From Agaribacterium sp. ZY112 (GTDB lineage Bacteria > Pseudomonadota > Gammaproteobacteria > Pseudomonadales > Cellvibrionaceae), in the NCBI RefSeq assembly GCF_041346925.1, contig NZ_CP166840.1, positions 3,657,001-3,721,000 of the forward strand: 64,000 nucleotides of DNA, given 5' to 3'. Each line of letters begins with the position of its first letter. Position 1 is the stretch's first letter. A program made the position numbers and the translations under genes. Shown here piece by piece: positions 57,371 to 64,000 of the stretch. Under the pieces are notes generated by a model, which worked only from the letters and a program-made list of their open reading frames with translations, was not told the origin of the DNA and made no database searches.

Positions 57371-58774
57371 TTATGCTCGACCAAATCTATCTTCATAGCG
57401 GACGATATCGTCTTCCCCAAGATAACTACCACTTTGCACCTCTATAAGTTGCAGAGGTATTTTCCCAGGGTTTGTTAAACGATGTTTTTCGCCTAAAGGT
57501 ATGTAAATACTTTGGTTTTCGCTAAGCAAGTGCTCTTCTTCGCCTCGCTGAACCATTGCAGTGCCACTTACTACGATCCAGTGTTCGGCTCTATGGTGAT
57601 GCATCTGCAAGCTCAAACTCGCACCTGGCAATACTTCGATACATTTAACCTGATAACGGTCGCCGCCACCTATACTGTCGTAATTACCCCAAGGTCGATA
57701 CACCTTACGGTGCAGCTCACTCTCGCTACGCTGTTCTTTTTTTAGCTTATCGACTATGTGTTTTACATTCTGGCTATCTGCTAAATCACACACCAGCAAA
57801 CTGTCATCAGTATCAATAACAGCAATATTGTTCAAGCCAATGGCCGTTACCAGCTTGTGTTCGGCATGCAGCATTGAATTCGAACAACCATAGGTAATCA
57901 CATCACCTTTACACACATTGCCTTGCTTATCTTTATCTAAAGCATCATAAAGGCTTTGCCAGCTACCAAGGTCGCTCCACTGGGCATCGAGGGGCACCAT
58001 CCATGCTTTACCGGTGCGCTCCATAACGGCGTAATCAATGCTTATATCATTACATTGTGAAAATGCGTCTTGATCTAAACGACAAAAATCAAGATCTTCT
58101 TGAGCCTTACTTAACGCAGTATTTGCCAATTCAACCATTGCCGGCTCATATTCGTTAAGCTCTTCAATAAAAGTTTGAGCTTTGAACACAAACATTCCGC
58201 TATTCCAGAAATATTCACCACTTTCAACATAAGCCTGGGCTGTTTTCAGGTCTGGTTTTTCAACAAACTTATTAATTGCAGCACCTTCTGATTCAGCGCC
58301 GTTAGCATGTATATAGCCATAACCTGTTTCGGGTTTATTTGGCACAATACCAAAAGCAACCAAACTGCCACGCTCTGCTTTTGCAATAGCAAGATCAAGG
58401 GCCTGATGAAAAGCATCGAGATTCTTAATGAGATGATCTGCCGGCAAAACCACAAGTACGGCATCTTCATTTGCTTTAATTGCTTGCAAAGCCGCGACCG
58501 CAATAGCGGGCGCCGTGTTACGACCAACGGGTTCTAAGACGATTTGCGCATCACCAAGCTCTAGCTCAGCCAACTGTTCAGCCACCATAAAACGCTGACT
58601 GTCATTACAAACAACCAAAGGAGACTGCTGACCAAGTACACGTAAAGCCGTATGCTGAAGCATGGTATGCTCACCATAAAGGGTATGTAATTGTTTAGGG
58701 TAGGCCTTTCGAGATTTAGGCCACAAGCGCGTACCACTACCACCAGAAAGGATAACAGGCTGAATAAAGCTCAT
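57371..58774 (-). CDS. manC: Mannose-1-phosphate guanylyltransferase / mannose-6-phosphate isomerase
   Basis: A type II phosphomannose isomerase/GMP pyrophosphorylase of 467 residues. The N-terminal guanylyltransferase has LSGGSGTRLWPKSR and FVEKPDLKTA. A C-terminal cupin isomerase domain has YRPWGNYDSI, LSLQMHHHRAEHW and the metal-binding histidines. It makes GDP-mannose for the polysaccharide. No manB, gmd or fcl accompanies it here, so mannose itself may enter the repeat unit or the product may be used elsewhere. It is at the promoter-proximal end of the locus, 114 bases upstream of the wecA-like gene. Confidence 0.95.
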   Translation of the reverse strand: MSFIQPVILSGGSGTRLWPKSRKAYPKQLHTLYGEHTMLQHTALRVLGQQSPLVVCNDSQRFMVAEQLAELELGDAQIVLEPVGRNTAPAIAVAALQAIKANEDAVLVVLPADHLIKNLDAFHQALDLAIAKAERGSLVAFGIVPNKPETGYGYIHANGAESEGAAINKFVEKPDLKTAQAYVESGEYFWNSGMFVFKAQTFIEELNEYEPAMVELANTALSKAQEDLDFCRLDQDAFSQCNDISIDYAVMERTGKAWMVPLDAQWSDLGSWQSLYDALDKDKQGNVCKGDVITYGCSNSMLHAEHKLVTAIGLNNIAVIDTDDSLLVCDLADSQNVKHIVDKLKKEQRSESELHRKVYRPWGNYDSIGGGDRYQVKCIEVLPGASLSLQMHHHRAEHWIVVSGTAMVQRGEEEHLLSENQSIYIPLGEKHRLTNPGKIPLQLIEVQSGSYLGEDDIVRYEDRFGRA

Positions 58775-58965
58775 TAAGCGTCCATATCGAGTATTTTTTT
58801 ACCAGCCTTGACGAGCAAAACTCGAGCCAGCACTTTAAAGGGCGGCAGTGTAGCAAAAAAAGTGTCCGCTGTCGGTGTTAAGCAGCTATTTATTACACCT
58901 TAAAAGAGGGTTTTAAGATCGACAGAAAAACCGAACAAATTGAAACCACAAAAAGCAAATAAAAC

Positions 58966-59259
58966 CTAAACCATGGCCTCATTCACCCTATCGCGCAACT
59001 CTTTGCCTGGCTTAAAGTGAGGCACGTATTTACCTTCAAGCTTTACCGGCTCCCCCGTTTTAGGGTTACGCCCCATGCGAGAATTACGGTAGTGGAGAGA
59101 AAAACTACCAAAACCACGAACCTCGATACGCTCACCACACTCAAGGGCAATCGACATCTCTTCGAGTATAAGCTTTACTCCAAGCTCAATATCTTTAGGG
59201 CTTAACTGATCCTGCTGATCTGCAATACACTCTATCAATTCAGATTTAGTCATATTCAA
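58966..59259 (-). CDS. ihfB: Integration host factor subunit beta
   Basis: A small DNA-bending protein of 97 residues, one half of IHF, acting in nucleoid structure, recombination and sigma-54 transcription. It begins [16 protein letters not shown]; the second Met (residue 3) is the usual start and may be the true one. The DNA-binding arm is clear: [22 protein letters not shown] with the conserved Pro, then [14 protein letters not shown]. It follows rpsA, the classical order, with a terminator in the gap. Confidence 0.96.
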   Translation of the reverse strand: MNMTKSELIECIADQQDQLSPKDIELGVKLILEEMSIALECGERIEVRGFGSFSLHYRNSRMGRNPKTGEPVKLEGKYVPHFKPGKELRDRVNEAMV

Positions 59260-59398
59260 CTCCGTGTTTTATAACTTTATACAAACTAAGCAATAGCAAC
59301 AAAACCAGTTTAGTCGCCTAAACCCTTGTTATTCAAGGTTTTTTCCACTCCAAAAACAACATTAAGACTTTAGACTTAAAAACAACACTAGCAAAAAC

Positions 59399-59435
59399 AA
59401 AAAAAGGCAACCCCATTGCAGGGGCTGCCTTTTTA
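59399..59435 (-). terminator. Terminator after rpsA
   Basis: Arms AAAAAGGCAGCCCC and GGGGTTGCCTTTTT form a stem of about 14 bp with one mismatch. On the minus strand it runs into seven T and a T-rich tail. It lies in the rpsA-ihfB gap, so ihfB is probably read from its own promoter or by read-through. Confidence 0.85.
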
Positions 59436-59483
59436 AACCGTAAGCTAAAACCAATAAGCTAGCTCACAAATAAGTACAACGAC

Positions 59484-61163
59484 TTACTTTTGGCTTTCGA
59501 TCTGAGCTTTAATCAAGTCACCAATAGTTGCAGGCTGTGCAGCTTCTGCAGACTTAGCGCTATGCTCTTTAATCGCCGCTTTTTCGTCATCAGTATCTTT
59601 CGACTTAACAGACAACAAAATTACGCGGTTTTTGCGATCAACAGAAGTGATCTTAGCTTCAACTTCATCACCTTCTTTCAGCACGTTGCGGGCATCTTCT
59701 ACCTTATCACGGCTAATTTCAGAGGCTTTCAAGGTCGCCTCTACATCGTCAGCCAACTTAATAGTAGCTTCTTTTGCGTCTACAGACACAACGGTACCAG
59801 TCACTTTAGTGCCCTTGTCGTTTTCGCTAACGTAGTTATTGAAAGGATCGTCGATCAACTGCTTGATACCAAGACTAATGCGCTCACGCTCAGGGTCGAT
59901 AGCAAGAACAACAGTTTCTAGCTCATCACCTTTCTTGAAGTTGCGAACAGCTTCTTCGCCAGCTTCGTTCCAGCTAATGTCGCTCAAGTGAACAAGGCCG
60001 TCGATGCCGCCGTCAAGACCAATGAAGATACCGAAGTCAGTGATTGACTTGATCTTACCGCTGATCTTGTCGCCTTTGTTGAACTGGCTAGAGAATGAAT
60101 CCCAAGGGTTAGCGTGACACTGCTTAATACCTAGAGAGATACGACGACGCTCTTCGTCGATATCAAGGATCATTACTTCAACTTCATCACCTAGGTTAAC
60201 AACCTTAGATGGGTGAATGTTTTTGTTGGTCCAATCCATTTCACTTACGTGCACAAGACCTTCAACGCCTTCTTCGATCTCTGCGAAGCAGCCGTAGTCG
60301 GTAAGGTTAGTAACCTTAGCCATGGTCTTAGCACCTTCAGGATAACGATCTTTGATCGCCGCCCAAGGATCTTCACCCAATTGCTTAAGACCAAGTGATA
60401 CGCGGTTGCGCTCACGGTCAAACTTAAGCACTTTAACGTCGATTTCATCACCAACATTAACGATTTCGCTAGGATGCTTAATACGCTTCCAAGCCATATC
60501 AGTGATGTGCAATAGACCGTCTACGCCACCCAAGTCAACGAAGGCACCGTAGTCAGTAAGGTTCTTAACGATACCCTTAACAGACTGACCTTCTTGCAAG
60601 TTGGCCAATAGAGCTTCGCGCTCTTCTGAGTTAGCAGCTTCCATAACCGCACGGCGGCTAACAACAACGTTGTTGCGCTTAGCGTCTAGCTTGATAACTT
60701 TAAATTCTAGCTCTTTGCCTTCAAGGTGAGTGGTTTCGCGCAATGGGCGAACATCAACCAATGAACCCGGCAAGAAGGCACGAATACCAGCAACGTCAAC
60801 AGTGAAACCACCCTTAACCTTACCGTTAATAACACCAGTAACCACTTCTTCAGCTTCGTGAGCGGCTTCAAGCACTTTCCATGCCTCTGCACGCTTAGCT
60901 TTCTCACGAGAAAGGCGGGTTTCACCGAAACCGTCTTCAACAGTTTCCAAGGCAACTTGAACTTCGTCGCCGATAGCAAGTTCTAGCTCACCCAGTTCAT
61001 TTTTGAACTGCTCTGCAGGGATAACACCCTCAGATTTAAGGCCAGCGTGAACAGTCACCCAGTCGTTGTCGATATCAATAACAACGCCAGTTACGATGGA
61101 GCCAGGCACCATGTCGACTGTTTTCAAACTTTCTTCAAAGAGTTCCGCGAAAGATTCGCTCAT
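59484..61163 (-). CDS. rpsA: 30S ribosomal protein S1
   Basis: The mRNA-binding ribosomal protein that helps recruit leadered messages, 559 residues, as in other gammaproteobacteria. Six S1 OB-fold repeats are visible, beginning near residues 20, 105, 190, 275, 362 and 449. Repeats 3-5 are the clearest ([25 protein letters not shown] and [13 protein letters not shown]). It starts [13 protein letters not shown]. The usual upstream neighbour cmk is absent; a 725-base repeat-bearing gap lies there instead. Confidence 0.98.
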   Translation of the reverse strand: MSESFAELFEESLKTVDMVPGSIVTGVVIDIDNDWVTVHAGLKSEGVIPAEQFKNELGELELAIGDEVQVALETVEDGFGETRLSREKAKRAEAWKVLEAAHEAEEVVTGVINGKVKGGFTVDVAGIRAFLPGSLVDVRPLRETTHLEGKELEFKVIKLDAKRNNVVVSRRAVMEAANSEEREALLANLQEGQSVKGIVKNLTDYGAFVDLGGVDGLLHITDMAWKRIKHPSEIVNVGDEIDVKVLKFDRERNRVSLGLKQLGEDPWAAIKDRYPEGAKTMAKVTNLTDYGCFAEIEEGVEGLVHVSEMDWTNKNIHPSKVVNLGDEVEVMILDIDEERRRISLGIKQCHANPWDSFSSQFNKGDKISGKIKSITDFGIFIGLDGGIDGLVHLSDISWNEAGEEAVRNFKKGDELETVVLAIDPERERISLGIKQLIDDPFNNYVSENDKGTKVTGTVVSVDAKEATIKLADDVEATLKASEISRDKVEDARNVLKEGDEVEAKITSVDRKNRVILLSVKSKDTDDEKAAIKEHSAKSAEAAQPATIGDLIKAQIESQK

Positions 61164-61402
61164 ATGGAATATACCTATAATTCGACCAAAACACTGAAGA
61201 AGTGATTGATCTGCCGCAGGATCAGGCTACGGGTTAGTTAGTTATAGCTGCTTAGGATTGGTCCTGATCAAAGCACCCTGCCACAGCCGTTTTAGCGCGC
61301 GGGAATATAGCAGAAAGGCCAGACATGGGCAATGCCTGGCTGTATTTTGGCGGTAAGTAAGGGGAAATCGGGGTAAAAGAGGGGGAATCTGGAGGGGTAA
61401 AT

Positions 61403-61461
61403 CGCTCTTGCGTATCCTGCGATTTAAGCACGTAGGGTATTTGGAGGCATGTCCGCGGGAT
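61403..61461. repeat. Direct repeat, copy A
   Basis: A 59-base stretch that begins CGCTCTTGCG and ends ATGTCCGCGGGAT. It matches copy B at 61668-61726 in roughly 48 of 59 positions, best at both ends (ATCCTGCGATTTAA near the left; ATGTCCGCGGGAT at the right). Confidence 0.7.
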
Positions 61462-61667
61462 GCATTAGGCAATTGCTCGGCTTTATGCTCCTCGATTGAT
61501 TGTTCCAGACTCGCCCCTAACACCTACGCCCTGCAGGCGTGCAAAGCCCTACCACCTATATCCACATAGGCGTCCTGCATTGCTCTACTACCTACATCCA
61601 TGCGCCTCACCCTGCGGGCGCCTGGGTCGTGCAAATTTGCTCCCAAACTAGCTGACGGAGCGGTGGC

Positions 61668-61726
61668 CGCCCTTGCGCATCCTGCGATTTAACTACGGAG
61701 GGAGCTTGGGGATATGTCCGCGGGAT
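61668..61726. repeat. Direct repeat, copy B
   Basis: Second copy, same orientation, 265 bases from copy A. The middle is diverged while both ends are kept. No open frame explains the conservation. Confidence 0.7.
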
Positions 61727-61842
61727 TACTCGGCGCGTCCTGCGCCTCGCCCCTACGGGGCCGCCCATTCAGGCGTTTAAAATTGCTCCAGGCAATTTTT
61801 TGAACCGAGGCTAAGAGCGATACCGCTAGAGAATCTAGCGGA

Positions 61843-61886
61843 CAAACAAAAAAGCCCGCATCTTGCGATGCGGGCTTTTTTGTTTG
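61843..61886 (-). terminator. Terminator after tRNA-Ala
   Basis: A perfect 20-bp stem (CAAACAAAAAAGCCCGCATC with its complement) and a 4-base loop TTGC. It begins 2 bases beyond the tRNA 3' end, with a T-run on both strands, so it could also act in the other direction. Confidence 0.9.
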
Positions 61887-61888
61887 TT

Positions 61889-61964
61889 TGGTGGAGCCTA
61901 GCGGGATCGAACCGCTGACCTCAACACTGCCAGTGTTGCGCTCTCCCAGCTGAGCTAAGGCCCC
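61889..61964 (-). tRNA. tRNA-Ala (anticodon GGC)
   Basis: A 76-nt cloverleaf including an encoded CCA end. The acceptor begins GGGGCCT and ends AGGCTCC then ACCA. The D-arm contains GCTC AGCTGGGA GAGC. The anticodon arm CAACA-CTGGCAG-TGTTG gives anticodon GGC, reading GCC and GCU codons. The T-arm is GCGG-TTCGATC-CCGC. The acceptor G-U pair expected at position 3:70 of tRNA-Ala is consistent with the sequence. Confidence 0.97.
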
Positions 61965-62251
61965 GAAAGAGGCTGCGCATTCTATGGACGCCACCTAGTG
62001 CTGTCAACACCCAAACCTACTATTACTGTATTTTTTGTTAACGCAAGGGCAAGCAATGCATACACTAATAGCGCGAAACAGGCACGTCAAAGGCAGGGAT
62101 CAATAAAGCACTTATATCTAAATAATAAGACTACACAGGCCAGTTGAGATCAGGTAGGCTCAACTTCACACTTTAGTGTTTTTCAGCCTAACAGCAATTC
62201 TAGGGAAGGAGTTGATGCAGCACGTATAACGGCGCCAGCACAGATTTAACA

Positions 62252-63631
62252 ATGACATTCAGCATTCGTACAAAATTATTTTTAAGTCACTTTTTAGCCA
62301 TCCTACTTGTTAGCGGCTCTATTGGTTCTTTTTTCTATACAAGCGCCATTGACGAACTTACAGAAAGCTTACAGTCACGTCTCAAGCACAGCGCGGCCTT
62401 GCTTGCGCAAAGCTTTGATGGTAACAAACTCGACAATATCGTCACTCGCAAAGACACCAACAGCCCAGAATACCGCTTTTACCAAAAAGAAGTGCGCGAT
62501 CTCGCTGAAGCCAACCCTGATATTGCCTTTATCTATATTATGCGCAAAGACCAAAACAGCGCCCGCTTTATTGTTGACTCAGACCTAGAAGAGCCAGCAG
62601 ATTTAGAAGAACTATACGATGAGTACATTCCTGAATTAATGTCAGGCTTTGATGTGGTCAGCGTAGACAATGAAGTCACCAGTGACCGTTGGGGCAGTTT
62701 TATGTCTGGTTACGCCCCGATCCACGGTAGCGAGCACGCTTATTTGGTGGGCATCGATATGCACGCCGACACCTTTGATGCAAAGCTAACGGCACTGAGA
62801 ACCCAAGGTATCGCCTCACTTGTTCTATCCATTATTTTTGCTTATGCCTGCGCCCACGTTTTATCGCGCAATATGCTCGCACGCATTCAAAACCTTTATA
62901 CACGCTGCGCTGACTTAGCTCCCCTTAAAAACAATGCTGTACGCAACAAGGGCGACGAACTAGACCACCTTACAACAGCCTTTAATTACCTGCTCGATCA
63001 TATGAGCAAAACACGCGACGAGCTGGAGCGCCAAGTTCAGAGCCGTACAGCAGAACTTAAAACCAGCCACGACAAATTAGAACAAGAAGTCAGCGAACGC
63101 CGACGTATGGAAGAAGTTTTACAGGAATGCGCTCGCACCGACTACTTGACCAACCTCGTTAACCGACGAGAAATGACCAACCGCTTACAACACTGTGTCG
63201 CCATACATAAGGAATACTACATTCCCTTTAGCGTTATTCTTATCGATGTCGACCGCTTTAAATCTATTAACGATGAGTTTGGTCATGACATCGGCGATGA
63301 AGTATTGCGTGCATTTTCACTCACACTCAAAAGCCTAGTTCGCGAAGAAGATACGGTTGCCCGCTGGGGCGGTGAAGAATTCCTAATTTTAATGCCTGAC
63401 TCAGAGCGAGAGGCTGCGGTAAAACAAGCTGAGCGCATGCGCGAATCACTTAACTCTAAAAAGTTTGACGCAGAAGGTAAAAGCATCATCCTCAGCGCAA
63501 GCTTTGGTGTCTCTGAATACTTCCCTCAACACAATTTAGAGTTCACCCTAAAACAAACCGATCTTGCCTTATTAAGAGCCAAACAGCAGGGTCGAAATCG
63601 CGTCTTAACCACAGAACACAGCCTAGCTTAA
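62252..63631 (+). CDS. Membrane-bound diguanylate cyclase (GGDEF domain)
   Basis: Makes cyclic di-GMP from two GTP. It has 459 residues. A first helix at residues 9-30 and a second near 183-203 enclose a periplasmic sensor of about 150 residues. A HAMP-like linker and a coiled coil follow, then a GGDEF domain from about residue 290. The active site reads RWGGEEFLIL, an active GGEEF variant. The motif REED five residues before it is a proper inhibitory I-site (RxxD), so product feedback is expected. It stands alone and is convergent with gltX. The sensed signal is unknown. Confidence 0.93.
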   Translation: MTFSIRTKLFLSHFLAILLVSGSIGSFFYTSAIDELTESLQSRLKHSAALLAQSFDGNKLDNIVTRKDTNSPEYRFYQKEVRDLAEANPDIAFIYIMRKDQNSARFIVDSDLEEPADLEELYDEYIPELMSGFDVVSVDNEVTSDRWGSFMSGYAPIHGSEHAYLVGIDMHADTFDAKLTALRTQGIASLVLSIIFAYACAHVLSRNMLARIQNLYTRCADLAPLKNNAVRNKGDELDHLTTAFNYLLDHMSKTRDELERQVQSRTAELKTSHDKLEQEVSERRRMEEVLQECARTDYLTNLVNRREMTNRLQHCVAIHKEYYIPFSVILIDVDRFKSINDEFGHDIGDEVLRAFSLTLKSLVREEDTVARWGGEEFLILMPDSEREAAVKQAERMRESLNSKKFDAEGKSIILSASFGVSEYFPQHNLEFTLKQTDLALLRAKQQGRNRVLTTEHSLA

Positions 63632-63642
63632 ACAGCAGGCAC

Positions 63643-63670
63643 AAAAAAGCCCGCAAACGCGGGCTTTTTG
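63643..63670. terminator. Bidirectional terminator between the GGDEF gene and gltX
   Basis: Arms AAAAAGCCCGC and GCGGGCTTTTT with loop AAAC. Both strands end in a T-run, so it can end both convergent transcripts. Confidence 0.9.
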
Positions 63671-63687
63671 GAGTTTAATACAAAAGT

Positions 63688-64000
63688 TTAAGACAAGGCC
63701 GCGTACTCTTTTTCATAACGCTTCATCACCTTCTTACCTGCCCCCCCTAATACATTCACTGCATGACGTAGCCTTGCTCGGCTCAAATCAGGCCCAAGCA
63801 AGGCGGCACCATCCATAACAGAAAACGAAGACGTAGAACCTGCAATGGCGATAAATACAGGCGCTAGAAAATCCTTCATTTTAAAGCCCATCGCATCGGC
63901 AAGACTTTTTAGCTCGGTGAAAATCTGATCGCGCTGCCAAGTACGCAAAGCCTCTAAACGCCATAAGACAAATTGCAAAATTTTCTTTTGTTCTTCAGGC
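63688..64000 (-). CDS. gltX: Glutamyl-tRNA synthetase, C-terminal end (cut by window edge)
   Basis: The last 104 residues of an open frame that continues beyond the right edge. The sequence (QFVLWRLEALRTWQRDQI ... MKDFLAPVFIAIAGS, then MDGAALLGPDLSRARLRHA) is the anticodon-binding C-terminal domain of glutamyl-tRNA synthetase. The catalytic HIGH and KMSKS parts lie outside the window. Confidence 0.85.
   Translation of the reverse strand, partial: PEEQKKILQFVLWRLEALRTWQRDQIFTELKSLADAMGFKMKDFLAPVFIAIAGSTSSFSVMDGAALLGPDLSRARLRHAVNVLGGAGKKVMKRYEKEYAALS

Larger units (their letters stand above)
61164..61843. other. Large gap upstream of rpsA
   Basis: No convincing gene is found in 680 bases. The rpsA promoter and its leader should be here on the minus strand. 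The gap contains an imperfect 59-bp direct repeat (61403-61461 and 61668-61726), a CTACATCCATG motif like those in the other intergenic elements, and small hairpins, among them CCGCTAGA/TCTAGCGG at 61823-61841. Confidence 0.5.

Noticed and set aside
61689..61994. Minus-strand open frame covering the tRNA gene
   Set aside because: It translates through tRNA-Ala and its terminator; clearly a chance frame.

Overview
The window is a stretch of bacterial chromosome, most likely from a marine gammaproteobacterium. A Cellvibrionales-like relative is my best guess, from the gene content and protein style; no marker inside the window proves it. Gene density is high. The two ends are cut genes: a chemoreceptor at the left edge and gltX at the right edge.

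Layout. 0-3.3 kb: two divergent methyl-accepting chemotaxis proteins. 3.3-11 kb: a 2-hydroxyacid dehydrogenase, guaB-guaA (purine synthesis), xseA and a KefB/C-type cation:proton antiporter. 11.3-16.9 kb: a polyamine block, speA, carboxy(nor)spermidine dehydrogenase, nspC-type decarboxylase and agmatinase. Together these give a complete arginine-to-spermidine route that does not need S-adenosylmethionine. 17-21.4 kb: dcd, apbC/mrp and metG. 21.7-27.8 kb: the rsx/rnf electron-transport operon ABCDGE, with tightly overlapping genes and a repeat-expanded RsxC tail. 28.2-33.1 kb: ugd and the rmlACDB dTDP-rhamnose operon. 33.1-38 kb: sulfate activation (cysQ, a cysN-cysC fusion, cysD) and a LysR-type regulator. 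38-40.1 kb: a scrap zone with a broken HTH/Fic gene, one IS3-family element and remnants of IS66-type and IS256-type elements. 40.1-58.8 kb: one long minus-strand surface-polysaccharide locus. 59-61.2 kb: ihfB and rpsA. 61.2-64 kb: a repeat-bearing gap, tRNA-Ala(GGC), a membrane diguanylate cyclase and the end of gltX.

The polysaccharide locus is the most interesting part. Read in its direction of transcription it has manC, a WecA-type initiating transferase, wzz, ddhD-A-B-C plus a sugar-nucleotide reductase (CDP-3,6-dideoxyhexose), a GT2-GT4 double glycosyltransferase, wzx, wzy, a WecG/TagA-type transferase, two SDR enzymes and hddA-gmhA-hddC-gmhB (GDP-heptose). The two SDR enzymes are probably a 4,6-dehydratase and a reductase that make a 6-deoxyheptose. 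The gene set resembles O-antigen loci of Yersinia pseudotuberculosis that carry a 3,6-dideoxyhexose and 6-deoxyheptose. The locus also holds long mononucleotide runs at sensitive places: G10 at the wzz ribosome binding site, A10 between the two glycosyltransferase domains, and G8 in ddhC and in wzx. These are candidates for phase or slippage control of surface structure.

Many intergenic gaps carry imperfect stem-loop elements. Stems differ from copy to copy, but some inner cores are shared (for example at 14.6 and 21.4 kb). No CRISPR array, prophage or clear defence system was seen, and I do not see a wholly new system. The best leads are the homopolymer tracts, the rare-sugar combination and the intergenic repeat family.
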